Below, piece by piece: positions 38,374-49,144 of a stretch of 64,000 bases of DNA. The DNA lies in the NCBI GenBank assembly GCA_038373865.1, contig JAXGGA010003059.1:1-64000 (forward strand), written 5' to 3'. Position numbers and translations under genes: made by a program. Position 1 is the first letter of the stretch. Each line of letters opens with the position of its first letter. The notes under the pieces were generated by a model. It searched no databases, was not told the DNA's origin, and was given only the letters and a program-made list of their open reading frames with translations. The stretch comes from Uloborus plumipes (Eukaryota > Arthropoda > Arachnida > Araneae > Uloboridae).

Positions 38374-40895
38374 AATAAAGGACATTTAGGGAAGGGCAAA
38401 AAATACCATCTTCTGTCACTTAAAATCTAGTAAAATAAGTGCCATCTAGATTGAGAGTTGTTATAATAGGCCTTAAGCTATCCAACAAATCACCATTTTT
38501 TTTTTGAAAAATTGTAAAATTTGCAATATTAATGTCCTTGTTTTTGTTTGTATACTTACTTTTGTGATGTAAATTACATCCTATTTTAAGTTTAGCTCAT
38601 CTTGCTAATAAAATATTGTATTTTTTAAATATTTTTCATTTTGTAATTGAGCTCAATGTTGCTGTAATCAAAATAAATCGTTAATTTGAAAACTCTAATA
38701 TTGTAGGTCTGTTTTTTTTTTTTTCATATTACACCATCACAAATACTCTGCATACTTACTTTTGTGACTAAGTGTAAATGTGATAAGGCGCACAATTTGA
38801 GTCCAATTCAGAATGTTCGACTTTTACGACTGATGTCAATAAAAAAATCCTTTTTCGAATTCATGTATTAGGTAGTGATTTAGCTGATACTTTAATATTT
38901 AGCTTACATCTACGAAATGCCTCCAAGCTACTTGAAGAAGACCATGGATGATTGATTCCGAAAGCAGTCAATGTGAGAAATGTTCATTCAAATTATATTA
39001 AATAAACCTGCAAATCTTAAAAGCAAATGTTATGTTACAAGGCTCCAAATCAGGGATTTTAATCCCGCGATATTTCAGAACGAGGTGGAGCCAATTCTGC
39101 GAGATCCCATGAAATTATTTCAACTCGTTCAAAAGTTGTATTTTAATATCATATTTTGTTGTTCTTCTTAACTGGAATGGGCTGCTTTTACCATTTTAAA
39201 TTACCATTATTGCTAATTCAATTCACAAATGCTTGCACTTGAAGAAATTTTTGTGCAAAAATCAATTTTATTACTTTAATTCTGACACAAACAGCATACG
39301 TATTTGTAACGAATTATTTTGTAATTTTGTGTTCGCTGCAAGTCCTATGTGAATGAACAAGAAAACAAACCAACAATTTTTTCTTGTTGCTAAAAACAAA
39401 TATATTACAAAAATATTTAAACTTTTGTAACAGTAAATAAAAAATATCTCGTGCCATTTTTTTCTGCTTTCAGTTCTCACATGTTTTTATCAATTTAATT
39501 TAACAATGCAAGCTTTATGTCAGAAAAAGTATTTTTTTCTTATAGCCAAAATAATCAAAATATTAAGACATCGGTGAGTTTAAAAAGACTAATTAATAAA
39601 AAATATATATGTGAAGTTTTTAAACCATTGTTAGTACAGTCATGATCTGAAGTCAAAGAACAGAATAATATTTAATTAGCTGATTAATTAAAACTAATTA
39701 ATTTTGAAAATAAATAACGGTGTACAAGATCTGGAAAAAATGCAGTAAATTGTAATATGGACACCTGAACTACCGTGAGAAAATAAAGTCTTTTGATCTT
39801 TTATCCAACGTAGTTAAAAAAAAATCTCATTAATTCACTTTTTTTGCAATGAAAAATAAGACAAAGTAGACAAATATTTATATCGAAAATAGGGCCGAGG
39901 GGGGGGGGGATCAGGGGCGGCCCTAGCGGCGGACATTCCGGACCCCTGTCCGGGGCGCCAAATTTTAGGGGCGGCATTTTGGTTTGAATGTCTAAAATAC
40001 ATTTTTCATTAATGACAAATTTGTACAAACGTCTTTTGCAAACAAATTTCCTTTTGCAGCTTGGAAGCTTGAAACGAACGTGAAAGTTTTAGGTCTTATT
40101 TTTATCGTGAGCTCTTTGTTCCGTAATTGCTGTCGGGGACTTCATCTGATCACACCCTTGCCTGTCCGTTGCGAAGCGAGACGGCGAGACAGCGTTGTGT
40201 GAGGTCCGATTGGTCCGACCGACAAAGTACTTCGCCAGGGTTGCCCCCCCCCCCCCCCGGTACTTCTGGGTACTTCGCATGATTTTGGACCCCAGGCCAT
40301 GCGCTTTATGGCTCCTATTTTCCAAACTCTCTTCCTGCTAATTGTTTCCTTGAAACTGATGCAAAGGGGGAGCGGGACAACATTGGGAGTGGGACGCTTT
40401 TATGATTTTTTTGTTTCGGTAGTGTTGCTTCTCTTTTGTACTAGTAAAAAGAAAAAACGTGCGTCACTTACACTACCTCTTCGATAAAACGAGTTTTCTC
40501 TTATGGGTAATTTTACCGTTTATTCGTGTAGGGAACTTTCAACGAATTAGGTGATTTTAGAAAGCCCCCTTTGTATCTTTGTGGCCGAAAAACTAAATAC
40601 CATTTGCTATGTATTGCAGCTAAACTCAACCATCATCAGCGTCGATCTTTAAGTAAAGGCAAAAAGTTCAAAAAATATGCTTTGGTTTGTCTTTAGGAAA
40701 GGAATATTTCTGAAGTAAGTTTCATGTATTTTCATTACTATTCGTTTCTTGCGATGTATTCATGAGGTTGAATAATATTTAATTTGAAAAACAGGCTTTC
40801 ATGTTAAACTTATATTTATAAAACAAAATTGCATCTCACGAACTATATATACAGGGGTCCGGCCATGGTTACCAAACGTCCCGATTTTTTTAATA

Positions 40896-41159
40896 GTGTC
40901 AGTTTCGGCCTTATTAGGTGAAAAACAAAGCCCAATCAAAGTTTTATCTTTGGTTCCAACTCTTGATATTGCACCAAATTTAGCTATTGCTTTAAGAATT
41001 TTACTATCTTTGCCAATAAGTGCGGCAGGTGGCGAGAGGAGTTTCTCAAAATTAAAATTAATAAAAAGAAATTTAAGTTCCACAACTCTTCAAGATAGAT
41101 TAAATGGCCTAGCTACATTGGCAATTGAACACGAATTAGCTGAACAAATAGGTTTTTAA
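40896..41159 (+). pseudogene. hAT transposase C-terminal dimerisation domain fragment
   Basis: An 87-residue open frame with the signature of the hAT dimerisation domain: an LRILLSLPIS stretch, then GERSFSKLKLIK, then RLNGLATLAIEHELA near the C-terminus, ending in a stop shortly after. In complete hAT transposases this domain is the last about 80 residues of a 500-700 residue protein. The BED zinc finger, the RNase-H-like catalytic core and the rest are not seen upstream, where fewer than 1 kb remain before the terminus. The methionine start is incidental. Damaged copies lie in the degraded duplicates. Confidence 0.9.
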
Positions 41160-41737
41160 AAAATAATTGCAAATTTTGCAGAATTAAAAGTAAGAAAAAG
41201 CTTTTTAATTTTCTTGTTTCTTTAGGAGTTTGTTATGATAGAGAACCACGGAAGAACAATGCATTGAATTGTAACCTTTGTCCTCATATTTCTTTTTTTT
41301 TTAAATAGTTATTTAACAGACTTGATAGCAGAGAATGAATATTACTACAAGTTACTACAGGAGGGAAAATAACGTTAAGCATTAATTTGATCTCTCAAAT
41401 TTTGTACAGCATAAGCAATTAATCTCTCATCAAGTTGTCATTAAAGTGTGTACCAAATACTAATGTTGTTTAATTGCATTCTTAATCTATGATTATAAAG
41501 AAAAAAATATATAAATTGATATTTTTGAAGCAATGATTTTATTATATTTTATTTCATCAATATTACTCCACTGTTTTGATTATAACATTTCCAACATGCT
41601 ATCAGCTCTCAAGAAAGATTTCTAAACTGGGTAAATATCATTATAAATTCTGTAATAATTCCTTATTGGGCACAAACAAGTAATAAGAGGTCATTTTCTT
41701 CTTATTGTTATTTAAATAATTATGTGTGTTTATATAG

Positions 41738-41740
<3 letters not shown>

Positions 41741-41799
<59 letters not shown>
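41741..41799 (+). repeat. (TG)n microsatellite
   Basis: An almost uninterrupted TG dinucleotide run inside the hAT element, just outside the nested Helitron. The damaged inverted copy has the matching CA run at about 34,760-34,815 with interruptions. The Cys/Val-repeat reading frames across these runs are meaningless. Confidence 0.97.
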
Positions 41800-41802
<3 letters not shown>

Positions 41803-41935
41803 CAGCATGTAAAAAAAGCCCTGATTTTCTTTTTTTGACGACTTTATTATATTTTGAGATATTTTCTACTCGACATGCTATTGTGGTACTTCTTTTCAAT
41901 TTGTACTTTTTGTCCAGTTTAACTTATAGCTTTAA

Positions 41936-43892
41936 CTAGCAGTACCCGCACGGCGATGCCCGTGCATTTAAATGGAAAGGAAGTCCACTGTATAAATTTA
42001 AATTCACTCCAACCTTCTGAAGTAAAATTATTATAGTCGAAGCGGTATAGTAATTGGCCACTTTAGCGACATCGTATTCGTATGCTTGAATAAAAAATAA
42101 ATGAAATATTTCTGCATAAATAAGAAATACTTCATTTGATACTATATTAATGCATTTTACTACTCATACTGTCTGAAAACATTTTTTCAGATATATTATT
42201 AGAAAAAAAGTCAACGCAAAAACAAAAATGTCAAATTGATAGTAATTGGCCACCTTATCATAGTTATTGGCTATGAAACCATACAGTTATTAGCCATGTA
42301 AACATTCAATGTTATACAGGATTATTCATATATATATATGAAAATATTATTCCTTTACATGAATATAGTATACCATTGTATGAAGGTATTATACCGTTAA
42401 TTGAATATATTTTTCGTTCATTAAATATATTATAACATTATAGCATTCAATATCTTTCTCCATCTTTCCATTTTCTATTTTTTGACTTCTCCTTATTTAT
42501 ATTAGTCTTCTTTAAAGCATTTTCTTTCTGTACGGCTGCTTGTCCATTCCGTTTTTCTTCTTTTCTTTATTTTTCACTCTTTTTGCTGCTTTTCTTGTTC
42601 ATTGTTTTCAATAGCTGCTCTATAACGCTCAGAAATTATAAAGAATGGTTTTTTTGTGTATCCTATTAAAAAAAAAAATCTCCTACTTTTTGGCGCATTT
42701 TGTTGGCAATCATCGATAAATTTACGACAATGAGTTGTTTTGTTTGAAGTAGCTGATGTACACTAATTTATAGGAGTTTTCAGAGGAGTTATCACAATTG
42801 TTGCTGCTGTCACATTATTTTCATTAGTCAAATTTGCATTTGTTGTTATAATTGCAGTCAGTATTTCAGTATTGGTAGAGTTGTTTTTAGAAAAATCATT
42901 CAGGAAAAAAAGCGCCAAACTTTGTATAACGGTCATGTATTATTTGAAACTTCCTTCTGATATTTCGGTGCTTTTTATCTTGTCCATTTCGCCTCCAAAA
43001 ATATTTTGGAAGTCTTTTAGAGACATGAGCTTATTTAATACATTAAACTCTTAATCTGATTCTTCTGTTGCTAAACATTTAGAGTTATCAGTAGCGTTCT
43101 CATCATATGGGGCCAGTTACTATAATTTTCTGAAAATATAGTGAGAGTTATTGGCCACAGCAAAACTTTAATTTTTAAAAAAATATTCTTATATTACACC
43201 ACAAATTCACTTATTAGGCATCACAGCAATAAATCTCATAGCATTTTAAAAGCTGTAAATGCATCGAGTTCTTTTAAAATATCGCATAGGAAATTCTAGT
43301 CTTACCGTTTTCTCCACAACCTTTTAAACTACACTAAAAGTCCTTTTAAAGTTTAAAACAATTCGCCAAATAAATCAAAAAGACAAGAGATATACTCAAA
43401 TTTAGTAATACTTAATAGGCTTAACTCTATACGTAAATTTAAACCACTGAAGAAAGAGCAGCTTGTATGGAAAATGGATCTAGTGTTTCAGTTTTGCGTA
43501 CAGAGTTGTGCCTTGAAATTTGACTAAATTTGATTAATTAATATCTCCTCTCCTAATTAACGGAGAGAAACGTGCTGAAACTTTTTTTTTTCAGAAAAAA
43601 AAACCCTTTCTAGCGATATATAATGTTTTGGGATGGAGGAAGGTTTTCCACCCTCAATTATGGCGGATACACCAAAAATGAGACTAATTAATTAATTTAA
43701 AAATAACTAAATCGAAATTTAGAATTTGGCCTTCGAGATGCATTACACGATGATACGTTCGAATTTTTGCGCCAAGTTTCAGGTCTGTCGGTGCTGTGGG
43801 AGCTTCGAAGGGTGAACAAACGTACAGCGGTTACAAACGTACAAACAAACAAACAAACTAACTAACTAACACGTCGTCTTTATATATAGAGA
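41936..43892 (-). mobile_element. Non-autonomous Helitron nested in the hAT element
   Basis: Read on the minus strand, it starts TCTCTATATATAAAGACG (5-prime TC at 43,892) and continues into a GTTAGTTAGTTTG run. It ends with a hairpin built from GCACGG and CCGTGC (41,949-41,966) and CTAG at 41,936-41,939. The flanks are A at the 5-prime side and T at the 3-prime side, the Helitron target rule, with no target duplication. At about 1.96 kb it has no recognisable Rep or helicase domain, so it is non-autonomous. It inserted after the hAT element. Confidence 0.85.
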
Positions 43893-45796
43893 TAAACATG
43901 ATTTGGTTTTATTGTACTGCTTTTTACTGAAATGATCAAGTCAAGATTAATTTGCTTGTATTTATTGACAATGAATCTCTTTTATTAATTTATATATTTA
44001 TCTTTTTATTATCCACGAAATGCTTTTTAACTCGCACTTGACCGAGATTGATGTTCTTTTGATTTTTCAATCTGCTATGAGGACAAAAATAAGTCTGGCT
44101 CTTTGTTCTCATGAATACTTATTTAGCGACACTAATTCTGTAATGCAGGACCGGATTAACTAACGTAAGTCAAAAAATGGCAATGCTCCATCGTATTAAA
44201 AATCTTATTGCGCATCGAACTATATGAACGTAATTCCTAAAAAAAAAGAACCTTTACAATTATTTTCCAGTGTTAAAAGAGCGCTCGTCCCAACCTTAAA
44301 CGTTTTTAACTTCTCCTGCTAAGTAGTCACAGTGATTTACGTTAGTCTGATTTTGAGGCTCAGAATTCTCTTCGTCATAGTTACAAATCGTCTGCAGTTT
44401 GAGTTTATTTTTAATTTTTTTCGAGACTTGGCTCTAGCAGACTTTACATTGAAAAAACTTTTTTTCGTGGAGAGGGGAGGGGATTCTGAAACCACGTTTT
44501 TTAAGGGAAAACACCTATAAAGATGAAAAGCATAATTCGAGCTCAAGACGTTTTTTTTTTTTTTTTTAAGATCCCGATGAGGGCGACAATTTGAAAATTT
44601 GTCCGGGGCGGTAAAACTGCTAGCGCCGCCCCTGGGGGGGATTCAGATTTGAAATTGTGAAATAACTTTAAATTCAATATATTTATGTATGCATATGAAT
44701 TTTCTACGGATACATCTTTTTTCATGACATGAAAATACTCCTTGCCAATTTTTAGAAAGATCAAATTCATTTTGCCGAAGTGAAATATACAAAAACAGTA
44801 AAGATCATAAGTGATGAAATTAAATAAAAAAAACTAACTTTTAAAGAAGGAAATACTATATAGCGGGAAAAGAAAATGTGCAGCATTTTTGTCCTTAATT
44901 TTTTTTAATGTCTGACATTTTGAATTTGAACGAACAAAAAAAAGTATTCAAGTAGAAATTTTAACTCCTCTTTCCTTCAGTTTTTACAAGCTGCATTCGT
45001 TGCCAGTTAATCATTGATAAACTTTTGAATAAAACACTTCATAGTAAGTTTTAACGAAAAGATAGCCGTAATAACAGTACTACAATACGGGCGTTTTTTT
45101 TTTTAACTAAAAATATTTTCAAAGGTATTTTTCAGGACGTAATTTTCATGAACAGGAAATTTATAAACTTCATTTATGATATTTTTTGTTTATTCATTTA
45201 CGAGAAAAAAAAATCATAAAATTAGATTTAGCTGTTTAAACCGTCTTCGCAATGGGTCTAGCCTTTTACAACAATATGAAAAGTTTATTAACGAATTGAT
45301 TTGAAACAATAACCAATTAAATGCATACAAAAATTAAATTTAATTCTTTATGGCAAACATTTTTTAAACTGCTATTACCTGTTTGATCAACAGAGAATGC
45401 ATTAAAATGCAGCAGATGGATAACAGCAGCAGTAGGGCAATTCCACGATAAGGTCAACCAGAGGGTCAAATTTTCAAAATTAATATTTCTAAACAAACAA
45501 GGTATCATTTTAAGGTAAAGAGTTCTATATTTTGAAATTCATGTCTAAATTTTGATAACTTAAGTTTTAACTAAGTTACAAGAGGTCAAACTAAGGTCAA
45601 CATCCAGAGCGTTTTCAAACTACATTTGACGACTCTCAAAGAAGCTATGTTTTTTCCAAAATATACATACTAAAATTATGAATTAAGACGAATAACTATT
45701 TACATATTCAATGTACAACAGGTGATGTTGCAAAAATGTGTGAGAATATAATTCATTTTGATTTGTGACAGAATTCTCATGGGGCACATTAAGTAT

Positions 45797-47571
45797 TTTA
45801 CGTCCGACACCAAAATGTACGATTAATTATGCTGGGCCAATAATTTTAAAGCTACATACATCTAACTTTGTATACAAAGTAAGATCTTTGGTCTCATTGA
45901 TGTAACCTATTAACATTTTGTGACAAGTAAATATTTTTAATTAAAATCTAGGTGTCGGACGTACAGAATTTTTTTACGTCCGACACCGTTTACGTCCGAC
46001 ACTGTTACATTCCTTATATAACACTTGTTTACAACTGTGATTCTCCATATTTTGCCTTTAATTACAAAATTAAAGTGAAGCATGATTAAAAAAAAATAAT
46101 TTTGACTTTACTGTGCATGCATATACTTTAAATTTACTCTTATTAAATAGTAAATTTTGCTTCAGAATAATACTTTAAAAGTTTTTTTTCTCCTCATGAG
46201 ACATTTATATTGAGACACTTACAATGCATCTGAGTTGTTCTGGGAACTTTTGAATTAATAAAAAGTGCATATACATATTATTGCTTTGAAAAGAACAGCA
46301 ACTCAACTCTTAAGTATTCATCTAAAGTTTTAAAGGCTAGATCATCACAACACAACCTGTATTCTGTTTCGCAAAGAGTCAGACCACATGGATTTCGTAG
46401 TTGTATTTGTACAAGTGGATGCTTACATTTTTTATCAGTGTACTGATTAATATTCATATTTGCTGGTTGATGGTGGTTGATGCCATAGGAGGCACTGTGA
46501 AAAAAATTGTTTGGCGCCGCGTTAAAGCAGGAAAAATGACGGTGACAAAAGTGGAGCAATTTTCTCAAGTTTCAGCACTTTTAAATCGAAATATGCACAT
46601 AAAGTATATTCTAGCAAAAGATATACACATAGATACAAAGCATTTGCATCAGCACTGGAAAGCTGTTTTCCATATTCGAAACATCAAATCTGCTCATTTT
46701 GCCAAATCAGTTGGACACAATTAAGTTCAAATTGGTGACATATCATGTGATAACAAATTAAGAACAACGTGATAACAAATTAAGAATCTGATAATTCCAG
46801 GATCGAAGAATCTGCAGATCTTGATACAGTAAACATCAATGACTGGGTTGTGGTAACGCATGATGCCATGCTTTGTCTTGGATGTATCACCAAAAAAATT
46901 ACATTGTAGTATCAGTTATGCATAGTTCTAAAGGTTATTTTAAATGGCCAAGAACTGAGGACAAAATATTTTACAAATTACGGGACATTATAAACGTATT
47001 CGTCCTCCGATCCCAACAGGAAGAAGGGGGCAGTTTAAATTTGATGAACCCTTTTAAATGTTAAAAAATAATATCTGTGACCTAGGAATAAAATTTAAGC
47101 TAATTTTCTTATTTAAAACTGTAATCATTGCATTTAAGAACAACGGTTTAGGTCAAATTCGAAGAGTTTACGTCCGACACCGCAAATTTACGTCCGACAC
47201 CAAGGTAAAAGTAGTTCCAAGTTCATTTTATTCAAAGCAATATCATTAAAAAACTGTAAAATATGCTTTAATCATAAGTATACTATCGATCTTAGCTGTT
47301 TTTGAAATTAAAAGGTAAGCCAATTCGCAGAGTTTCAGTAAATTTTAAGTGAATCTCCAATTTTACTATTTGTGCGTTTACGTCCGACACCAACTCTTTA
47401 AATCTTCTTAATTTCTATTTAAGAGATCTATTTTAAAAAACTAACATGATTTTTTATTCATTATGATGTAACGAGTATTTTAAATACCAACTTAATCATT
47501 TCTATTCAGTTTATATTTGATAAATGGAACTAAAACTAAAAAATATTTCTTCGTTTTTTACGTCCGACACC
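45797..47571. repeat. Eight dispersed copies of TTTACGTCCGACACC
   Basis: Direct copies begin at 45,797, 45,973, 45,989 (last base changed), 47,167, 47,187, 47,377 and 47,557. One inverted copy, GGTGTCGGACGTA, is at 45,951. The 15-mer is almost invariant although the surrounding sequence is AT-rich and decayed. The copies fall on both sides of the gene remnant (46,440-47,057), none within it, at irregular spacing. In the degraded duplicates the CG-containing core is often lost (27,410, 27,571 and 29,076). Confidence 0.95.
46440..47057 (+). pseudogene. Broken gene of an uncharacterised transposon-associated family (DGIGG / VMH-WKWP motifs)
   Basis: A VDAIGGTVKKIVWRRVKAG stretch (from 46,476) is followed, after a stop and a frame change, by VSVMHSSKGYFKWP (about 46,911-46,955). 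After one more frame change comes RIRPPIPTGRRGQFKF (to about 47,042), with a stop at 47,055-47,057. From memory, the same order of motifs (DGIGG-x-VKR, then V-x-VMH...WKWP, then P-x-P-x-x-RGQF) recurs in large families of uncharacterised proteins in cnidarians, fish and arthropods, often in multicopy. I know of no assigned biochemical function. At least two disruptions make this copy non-functional. No N-terminal half is recognisable upstream. Confidence 0.68.
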
Positions 47572-47613
47572 ATGGAATTGCCCTTCAAGTATTTCTAACT
47601 CAAAATTTAAGGT

Positions 47614-47861
47614 GGTCATTCACTGGTCAAATTAGTGGTCATTCACTGGATCAGAGGTGTTCATTCACTGGGTCTTTGCGCCATTTTTCCTTCGAACACC
47701 CCAAAAAGCCGGAAACGGTACCTTTCAAGTTCCATCATTTTTTTTTACGCATTTACATAGATCAATAAAACTATTTAAACTATCACGAACAAAATGTTAC
47801 AATATTTAAAATTACTACGATTTTTTAAAAATGAAATTTTGCTTAAGTGCTCATTCACTGG
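47614..47861 (+). repeat. Four copies of TCATTCACTGG near the element end
   Basis: Copies start at about 47,614, 47,637, 47,659 and 47,849; the first three are 22-23 bases apart. The last is joined to the terminal sequence. The reverse complement, CCAGTGAATGA, recurs three times in the MITE at 4,789-5,155, where it is also joined to both termini. This pattern suggests a subterminal protein-binding site, which is inference. Confidence 0.92.
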
Positions 47862-47874
47862 TCTGTCTACCCTA

Positions 47875-49144
47875 AGTAGTTTCCACGAATTTATAAAAAT
47901 TGTAAAGCACTTGAGATGAAGTTTGACGAAAAATCATTGAAGAATGAAATTTCATTCGTAATTTCACTTTACAGAAAAGTTTTGCCCAACGTTCGTGACG
48001 TGTAATTAATTACAGCCATTAATGAACCCTATGAAAATATTGAACCCTACGAAAATATAAATTTGAAGGATTTGTTTTTTTTTCATTTTCAATTAGTTTT
48101 TGATTTGAGGCTTACTTTCCGCAGCATCATCTATTGGAATATATTAGAATCAGAAGGTGGAACGAAGGGAGCAAAAACTTAGGCACTATCACATGATTGT
48201 TTTTGCAATAAATTATTTTTACAACCTTCACCGTTTTGTTGATATGAATCTTTTGAAAACCGTCAGTTTATTTTGGAACATTCGGTAGAATTTTCAATAT
48301 TTACGTAAGTAATACGTAAGTTACTACAAGTAATGAAACGAGGTTTTCTGCTTAAAAATACCATAATCTCGAGTTTTAAATCAAATTTTAGAGCAATCGT
48401 TTTCGGACCCACGTTTAAGTAAGAAAAGTGATTTTTAAATAACAAAGCCTTCCCTTTTTTCTTTTAGAAAGACATCACATGATGTTTTGAAATTTCTTAA
48501 CTAAACATAACCTATGTACGGTATCAAAATTTAGCTCTATTAGAATTTATGAATACAGCATTCGTAATAGAAATAGCTTTTCCTGTTAAGTGAAAACATG
48601 AGACAATACTTCTTATCAGATTCTCCTACCAAAATGGCAAATCTGTGGCTCAATTGCACTTTCTCATAAGTGGGTTAAAAGGATCAAGCAAGAACTGATT
48701 CTCGAAGGATAAAGTCTTGTGGAGAGAGAGGTGTTTAATTACGTAGCTTGAGGATCAATCTAGTTAGAATGTTGGAGATGAGTATTTAGTATTTCTGGCG
48801 TAATTTTGAATGATTGAAAGTGGTTAGCAATGGTTTTTGTAATACATTAGAGTATAAAACTGAGTGCAAACATTTACAAAACATTATAGAATATTTTTAT
48901 GCCAATCAAAAACCGATGTCATAACGCCAAAATAAAAATGAGCAAAGAAGAAAAGGCGAAAGAAAATCAAAACTCTTATAGTTTAAAAATAATTCCGATG
49001 CTGTCTTTGACATCTTCGGGGCTTGTAAGACTTTTTGCAACTTTTCATGGACAAGATATCATTATCATCATCAATACTTTAAAAGATCTTTTTAATTAAA
49101 AAAATGTATCAGACTTTTTCCCTAAAACTAAAAATATATATCTA
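47875..49144. other. No gene seen
   Basis: AT-rich sequence with short frames only. A segment at about 48,737-48,780 (TAATTACGTAGCTTGAGGAT) resembles one at about 53,782-53,825 (TAATTACGCGGCTTAAGGAT), so both may be remnants of one repeat family that I cannot name. Confidence 0.5.

Larger units (their letters stand above)
37213..38774. mobile_element. Tc1/mariner-derived foldback element, right-arm copy
   Basis: Same element as 1,948-3,505, in reverse orientation. TA flanks it at 37,211-37,212 and 38,775-38,776. The inverted terminal sequence begins CACTTAGTCACAAAAGTA. The ends mirror each other well beyond ordinary Tc1 inverted repeats because both halves derive from the transposon 3-prime end; the mirrored part reaches to about 37,770 on the left and about 38,100 on the right. 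The unique middle of about 310 bp carries the first-Asp region of the transposase. Confidence 0.88.
39912..44634 (+). mobile_element. hAT-superfamily transposon, deletion derivative, with an empty counterpart site
   Basis: The termini are CAGGGGCGGCCCTAGC at left and its near-mirror CAGGGGCGGCGCTAGC on the minus strand at right. GGGGGGAT stands immediately outside both ends (39,904-39,911 and 44,635-44,642): an exact 8-bp target duplication, diagnostic of hAT. The other arm has a single ATCCCCCC (650-657, reverse strand) with no element, so the insertion site is proven empty there. Inside are a C-terminal transposase fragment, a (TG)n run and a complete non-autonomous Helitron. Most of the transposase is missing, so the element depends on helpers for movement, if any exist. 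Confidence 0.95.
37075..45292 (+). repeat. Right clean arm of the inverted duplication
   Basis: Reverse complement of 1-3,653, except for the 4.7-kb hAT insertion at 39,912-44,634 and the absence of the 144-bp MITE. The start at 37,075 is abrupt: the preceding base continues a damaged inverted copy of about 39,280, and the next bases correspond to the reverse complement of 3,653. The end at 45,292 is only where the left arm runs out of window. Confidence 0.93.
45435..47872 (+). mobile_element. Candidate 2.4-kb TIR transposon with a gene remnant and three iterated-motif sets
   Basis: The right end is clear: CCAGTGAATGAGCAC runs into a GGGTAGACAGACC end (minus strand), followed by TA at 47,873. 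It closely matches the ends of the 367-bp MITE at 4,789-5,155. The left end is less certain: GGGCAATTCCACGATAAGG at 45,435 preceded by TA (45,433-45,434), which shares only GGG with the right end. Inside are four AGGTCAA-type copies (about 45,451, 45,462, 45,583 and 45,594), eight TACGTCCGACAC-type copies, a broken gene and four TCATTCACTGG copies. Alternatively, two elements are overlapped or nested here. Confidence 0.6.

Noticed and set aside
1..45292. A true multi-arm giant palindrome or amplicon
   Set aside because: Two of the four arms are badly damaged, two pivots are abrupt, and the clean arms differ by reciprocal insertions. A misjoin explains this better, though it is not proven.
45797..47861. 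CRISPR-like array of short repeats
   Set aside because: Spacing is irregular, one copy is inverted, a gene remnant lies between copies, there are no cas genes, and the genome is eukaryotic.
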